Positions 59,954 through 64,000 of a DNA stretch of 64,000 nucleotides are shown here, in pieces (the stretch's first letter is position 1; each line of letters opens with the position of its first letter). Under the pieces are notes generated by a model, which saw only the letters and a list, made by a program, of their open reading frames with translations, did not search any database and was not told the DNA's origin. This DNA is from Amycolatopsis orientalis DSM 40040 = KCTC 9412 (GTDB lineage: Bacteria; Actinomycetota; Actinomycetes; Mycobacteriales; Pseudonocardiaceae), in contig NZ_ASJB01000062.1 of the NCBI RefSeq assembly GCF_000478275.1, forward strand, positions 158,344 to 222,343, given 5' to 3'. The position numbers and the translations under genes are program-made.

Positions 59954-61371
59954 GCGTTCTGCCCCGGGAGGAACTGCGCGGGCTCTTCCTCTTCGAGCAC
60001 CTCAGCGAGGAACAGCTGGACTGGATCGACGAGCACGCCGTGCTGGAGCGGTACGCCGGCGGCACGACGGTCATCCGCGAGGGCGAGCCGGCCACCTGCT
60101 TCTACCTCCTGCTGTCCGGCGCGCTGCGGATGACGCGGCTCGTCGGCGGAACCGAGGTCGAGACGATCCGGTCCGACCAGCGAGGCGCGTACTGCGGCGC
60201 GACGCAGTTCTTCGTGCACCAGGAGACCGAACACACGTACGGCGCTTCGGTGCACGCCGTCAGCGATCTCACCTTCCTGACCCTGCCCGCGGCCGAGTTC
60301 GCCACCGAGTTCCGCCGCTGGTTCCCGATGGCGACGCATCTGCTGGAGGGCATGTACCTCGGCTGGCGCAACAGCGACACGGTGATCGGCTCGCGGCGGC
60401 GTCTGCTCGCGCTCGGCGAGCTGTCCGCCGGGCTGACCCACGAACTCAACAACCCGGCCGCGGCCGCCGTACGGGCGACGGCCGCACTGCGGGAGCGCGT
60501 CGCGGGGATGCGGCACAAACTCGCGCTGCTGGCGAAGAAGAACGTCGATCCCACGTTGCTGGAGCAGTTGCTCGACATCCAGGAGCAGCTGGTCAAGCAG
60601 GTCGCCTCGGCGCCGAAGCTGACCGCGATGCAGCAGGCCGACCGCGAGGACGAGATCGGCGACTGGTTCGACGACCACGGCATCGACCAGGGCTGGGACC
60701 TCGCCGACATCTACGTCCGCGCCGGGCTGACCGTGCCGGATCTCGATCGCCTGCTGGACTCGGTGGGGGAGACCTTCCTCGACGGCGCCGTCCGCTGGCT
60801 GGCGTACGCGCTCGAGACCGAGATGCTGATGGGCGAGATCGAGGATTCGACGACGCGGATCTCGGTGCTGGTCGGCAAAGCCAAGCAGTACTCCCAAATG
60901 GACCGTGCGCCGCACCAGTGGATCGATGTCCACGAAGGACTCGACTCCACGCTCGTCATGCTCGCCGGCAAGATCGCGCCGGGGATCCGGGTCGTGAAGG
61001 AGTACGACCACACGGTGCCGAGGATCCCGGCGTACGCGGGCGAACTGAACCAGGTGTGGACGAACGTCATCGACAACGCGCTCGGCGCCATGGGTGCAGA
61101 GGGCACACTGACGCTGCGGACGTCCCGGGTGGACGATCACGTGCACGTCGAGATCGGCGACACCGGCCCGGGGATCCCGATGGAGATCCGGCAGCGGATC
61201 TTCGAACCGTTCTTCACCACGAAACCGGTGGGACAAGGGACCGGGCTCGGTCTGGACATCTCCTGGCGCATCGTCGTCGAGCGGCATCAGGGCGATCTGC
61301 GGGTCGACTCGGAACCCGGGAACACGCGGTTCACCGTGTGCCTGCCGGTCTCGGAGCAGTCCGTGATCTGA
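59950..61371 (+). CDS. Histidine kinase with N-terminal cyclic-nucleotide-binding domain
   Basis: A 473-aa soluble protein whose ATG overlaps the previous stop (ATGA). Residues 10-125 are a CNB/CRP-type domain (IREGEPATCFYLLLSGALRM). His164 in ELSAGLTHELNNPA is the phosphoacceptor. HATPase_c carries LNQVWTNVIDNALGAMG (N box), DTGPGIP (G1), IFEPFFTTK (F) and GTGLGLDIS (G2). There are no membrane helices. Gene order and coupling make it the natural partner of the receiver-flavoprotein, forming an unusual two-component redox or nucleotide-sensing pair. Confidence 0.93.
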   Translation: MSVLPREELRGLFLFEHLSEEQLDWIDEHAVLERYAGGTTVIREGEPATCFYLLLSGALRMTRLVGGTEVETIRSDQRGAYCGATQFFVHQETEHTYGASVHAVSDLTFLTLPAAEFATEFRRWFPMATHLLEGMYLGWRNSDTVIGSRRRLLALGELSAGLTHELNNPAAAAVRATAALRERVAGMRHKLALLAKKNVDPTLLEQLLDIQEQLVKQVASAPKLTAMQQADREDEIGDWFDDHGIDQGWDLADIYVRAGLTVPDLDRLLDSVGETFLDGAVRWLAYALETEMLMGEIEDSTTRISVLVGKAKQYSQMDRAPHQWIDVHEGLDSTLVMLAGKIAPGIRVVKEYDHTVPRIPAYAGELNQVWTNVIDNALGAMGAEGTLTLRTSRVDDHVHVEIGDTGPGIPMEIRQRIFEPFFTTKPVGQGTGLGLDISWRIVVERHQGDLRVDSEPGNTRFTVCLPVSEQSVI

Positions 61372-61490
61372 TTTTCCTTCTACCCCAACGGTTCGCCAGG
61401 AGTTGACGACTTCTTCCGTTCACACACCGTTCATTTCGAAATGGCTCGCCCGCGCGTCAAAAGAGGTGAACGGGCTGAAGGATCGGGCCT

Positions 61491-62600
61491 GTGAACGAGG
61501 GGGTGGGCTCGGTGAAACGCCGTCTGTCGATCGGCTTGGCCGTGGTGCTGCTGCTGGCCGTGGTGGCCGTGATCATCTGGGGCCGGGGAGGCGACGAAGA
61601 CACCGCGCAAGGTACCGGCCTGACCACTGTGCGTGGGGTCATCGGTTCGGAGAAACTCGCGTTCTTCTCCGACAAGCGGGTGACTGACGCCTTCGCGAAA
61701 CACGGCCTGAAGGTGGAGGTCGACACCGCGGGGTCGCGACAGATCGCGAACATGGACCTCGGCGGGTACGAGTTCGCGTTCCCGTCCTCGTCACCCGCCG
61801 CGCAGCGGATCCAGCGGGACCACAAGGTGACGGGCGTGCACACGCCGTTCCAGTCGCCGATGGCGGTCGCGACCTTCGAACCCATCGTGAACCTGCTGGC
61901 CGCCAACGGGATCGTGCGCAAGGGTGCCGGGGACTATCAGGTGCTCGACATCGCGAAGTACCTCGAACTGGCGCAGAAGGGCACCCGCTGGGACCAGCTT
62001 CCCGGCAACACCGCCTTCCCGGCGCGCAAGAACGTGCTGGTCACCACCACGGATCCGCGTGAATCGAATTCGGCGGCGATGTACCTGTCGATCGTTTCCT
62101 TCGTCGCCAACGGGAACAACGTCGTCAGCACGCCGGAAGCCGAAGCGAAGGTGCTACCCGGGGTGTCGAAGCTCTTCATCGACCAGGGATACACGCAGAA
62201 CAGCACGGAAGGGCCGTTCGAGGACTACCTCGCCGCCGGGATGGGCAAGACGCCGATGGCGCTCATCTACGAGTCGCAGTTCGTCGACAGGCTGGTGCGC
62301 GCGGACGGCTCGATCAGGCAGGACATGCGCCTGCTCTACACCGCGCCGACGGTCTACTCGAAGCACACGCTCGTCCCGCTGAAACCGAATGGCGACCAGG
62401 TCGGCAGGCTGCTCGCGACCGACCCGGAACTGGGGAAACTCGCCGCCACCTTCGGGTTCCGCACCGGTGACCCCCGGTTGTTCGCCGACGTCGTCGCCGC
62501 GGCCAAGGCGCCGGTGCCCGCCGATCTGGTGGACGCCGTCGAACCGCCGTCGTTCGAAACCCTGGAGCGTCTGCTCGACGCCGTGAAGAAGCAGTACTGA
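61491..62600 (+). CDS. Membrane-anchored substrate-binding-like protein
   Basis: A 369-aa protein from a GTG with GAAGGA upstream; a GTG 21 bases later is an alternative. An N-terminal helix (about 12-28) anchors it with the rest outside; no lipobox. The mature part (EKLAFFSDKRVTDAFAKHGLKVEVDTAGS, FAFPSSSPAAQRI) is a type 2 periplasmic-binding fold. It lacks neighbouring permease genes. Its stop overlaps the TelA start (TGATG), so it is part of a three-gene unit. Confidence 0.75.
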   Translation: MNEGVGSVKRRLSIGLAVVLLLAVVAVIIWGRGGDEDTAQGTGLTTVRGVIGSEKLAFFSDKRVTDAFAKHGLKVEVDTAGSRQIANMDLGGYEFAFPSSSPAAQRIQRDHKVTGVHTPFQSPMAVATFEPIVNLLAANGIVRKGAGDYQVLDIAKYLELAQKGTRWDQLPGNTAFPARKNVLVTTTDPRESNSAAMYLSIVSFVANGNNVVSTPEAEAKVLPGVSKLFIDQGYTQNSTEGPFEDYLAAGMGKTPMALIYESQFVDRLVRADGSIRQDMRLLYTAPTVYSKHTLVPLKPNGDQVGRLLATDPELGKLAATFGFRTGDPRLFADVVAAAKAPVPADLVDAVEPPSFETLERLLDAVKKQY

Positions 62601-63754
62601 TGGACGAGTTCACGCTCACTCCACCCGAACCGGTGGAGGCGATCCCGGCCGAGCGGGCGGTCGGCCTGGTCACCCTCGGCCCGGAGGTGCATGCCGAAGT
62701 CGCCCGGCGCGCCGAGGAGTTCGCGCGGCGGCTCGAAGCCCTCGACGTCCGATCGCCGGAGTTCACCCGGGTCTTGGACGAACTGCTCGCGGTCGGCGAG
62801 TCCGACATGCGCGCGGCGGCGTCGGTCGCGGGCGCCCTGCTGGATCGCTCGGCGCGGGCCCTGGCGGAAATCGGGTCACCGCAACAGCAGGCAGCGGTGA
62901 GTCTGGCCGGGCTCAGGCGGACCGTGGCGGAGATCGATCCCGCGAAACTGCCGATCACCGGCCGGAAACTGAGGGGACTGATCCCGGTCGCGTGGAGCGC
63001 GAAGAAGGCGCTGGACCGCTACCGCGCCGCCAACGAGCCGGTGAACGCGCTGGTCCTGGAACTGCGCGCGCGGCAGGACGTCCTGCGGCGGGACAACGCC
63101 GCGCTCAAGGGTGAACGGGAGCGGCTGTGGGCGACGCTCGGCAAGCTGTCGGAGGCGGCCGCGTTCGCCGAGGCGGTCGACGCGGCGATCGACCGCCAGG
63201 CGGGGATCTTCGACCTGACCGATCCGGCGCGGGCCAAGTCGTTGCGGGCCGACGCGCTGCATCCGATCCGGCAGTGGCACCAGGATCTGCTGACCCAGCT
63301 CGCGGTGAGCGCGCAGGGCTATCTCGCGCTGGATCTGGTGCGGCGCAACAACGACGAGCTGATCCGCGGGATCGAGCGGGCGGTGTCGACCACGGTCGCG
63401 GCGCTGCGGGTCGCACTGGTGGTGAGCGGGGCGCTCGCCGGTCAGCGTGACGTCCTCGACGAGGTGCGGGCCGTGCAGGCCACGACCGACGGGCTGATCA
63501 GGGCCAACGCGGAAATGCTGGAACTGCGCAGCGCCGAGATCCAGCGCGCGGGCAGTGATCCCGCGGTGGCGGTGGAGACGATCCGCGAGTCGTTCGAGCG
63601 GATCTACCGGAGCATCGACGCGATCGACGAGTTCAAGGCGGGGGCCGTCTCGACGATGGCGGCGACCGTGGAGGCGCTGTCCGGGGAGATCCGGCGGGCC
63701 GAAGACCAGCTGCGCCGGTCCCATGAGACGGCGACGGCCGAGGGGGCATCGTGA
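62600..63754 (+). CDS. TelA/toxic-anion-resistance family protein
   Basis: A 384-aa all-helical protein. The central signature is ALKGERERLWATLGKL and ADALHPIRQWHQDLLTQLAVSAQGYLALDLVRRNNDELIRGIERA, the conserved heart of the TelA/KlaA family of tellurite-resistance proteins. The function is still unclear. The start overlaps the upstream stop and the stop overlaps the next start, so the unit is translationally coupled. Confidence 0.9.
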   Translation: MDEFTLTPPEPVEAIPAERAVGLVTLGPEVHAEVARRAEEFARRLEALDVRSPEFTRVLDELLAVGESDMRAAASVAGALLDRSARALAEIGSPQQQAAVSLAGLRRTVAEIDPAKLPITGRKLRGLIPVAWSAKKALDRYRAANEPVNALVLELRARQDVLRRDNAALKGERERLWATLGKLSEAAAFAEAVDAAIDRQAGIFDLTDPARAKSLRADALHPIRQWHQDLLTQLAVSAQGYLALDLVRRNNDELIRGIERAVSTTVAALRVALVVSGALAGQRDVLDEVRAVQATTDGLIRANAEMLELRSAEIQRAGSDPAVAVETIRESFERIYRSIDAIDEFKAGAVSTMAATVEALSGEIRRAEDQLRRSHETATAEGAS

Positions 63755-64000
63755 AACGCTGGACGGTACTGGCGATCAGCGCGGTTTGCGCGCTGTCGCT
63801 GGTTTCCTGTGATTCGGGCGAAGGAGAGGAACGGGGACTGGGGGAGGCCGAGCCGGGTACCTTGCGGGTGCTCGCGGGCAGCGAGCTGGCGGATATGCGA
63901 CCGCTGCTGGAACAGGAAGCGGCGGCCACCGGGGTCAAGGTCAAATTCCAGTTCGCCGGCACGCTGGAGGGCACCGAATCGCTCGCGAACGGGAAGGCGG
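63751..64000 (+). CDS. Lipoprotein, probable substrate-binding/VWA protein, 5' end only
   Basis: A GTG overlapping the TelA stop (GTGA) opens a frame to the window end, 83 codons. KRWTVLAISAVCALSLVSC is a lipoprotein signal, with Cys near residue 20. Then TLRVLAGSELADMRPLLEQEAAATGVKVKFQFAGTLEGTESLANG is the beginning of a binding-protein fold. In actinomycetes, TelA genes are commonly flanked by substrate-binding-VWA proteins; this is probably one. Confidence 0.7.
   Translation, partial: MKRWTVLAISAVCALSLVSCDSGEGEERGLGEAEPGTLRVLAGSELADMRPLLEQEAAATGVKVKFQFAGTLEGTESLANGKA

Overview
This is high-GC actinomycete DNA. Frequent GTG starts, 4-nt stop/start overlaps, a SARP regulator, a complete conservon, two actinobacterial-type (DUF574) methyltransferases and many exported enzymes fit a Pseudonocardiaceae-like genome; Amycolatopsis is my best guess, inferred from gene style and not tested by any search. 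The window is chromosomal and accessory-rich, with few obvious housekeeping genes apart from one tRNA-Ala(GGC).

Layout. 0-1.6 kb: end of a sulfide:quinone-oxidoreductase-type flavoprotein, then a TusE/DsrC-like and a DsrE2-like sulfur carrier. 1.6-6.1 kb: a 1,519-aa RHS polymorphic toxin with an ESX/WXG-like N-terminus and a C-terminus that reads like an ADP-ribosyl cyclase (CD38-type) NADase. 6.3-16.7 kb: amidohydrolase, lipoprotein, secreted cutinase-like hydrolase, SDR/GNAT pair, sigma factor with membrane partner, two paralogous hydrolases, and a coupled operon with a YhgE-type membrane protein divergent from a 1,081-aa SARP/AAA regulator. 20-31 kb: several regulator/enzyme pairs with visible palindromic operators (Lrp + FAD monooxygenase, MarR + tautomerase, ArsR + SRPBCC + VOC), a P450 and a DUF574 methyltransferase. 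31-46.9 kb: a degenerate GGDEF-EAL protein, an internally deleted polyprenyl synthetase, monoamine oxidase, more regulator pairs, an internally deleted SDR, and a 1.5-kb graveyard with TNT-toxin and RHS fragments. 46.9-51.3 kb: a conservon (kinase, roadblock, DUF742, GTPase) followed by an MHYT membrane sensor. 51.4-57.5 kb: exported carbohydrate-active proteins (GH62 with CBM13; RICIN plus beta-helix), a LacI-type operator and the tRNA. 57.5-64 kb: a response-regulator/thioredoxin-reductase-like fusion coupled to a cNMP-domain histidine kinase, then a substrate-binding protein, TelA and a lipoprotein in overlapping order, cut by the window end.

Strongest leads: the CD38-like RHS toxin that has no visible immunity gene; the REC-TrxR-like fusion lacking the redox CxxC and paired with a cyclic-nucleotide-sensing kinase; the GGDEF-EAL protein with both active sites degraded; several families of long intergenic palindromes and dispersed repeats; and a recurring pattern of genes broken by internal deletion. 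All functional calls come from motif recognition in the sequence; no database search was possible.
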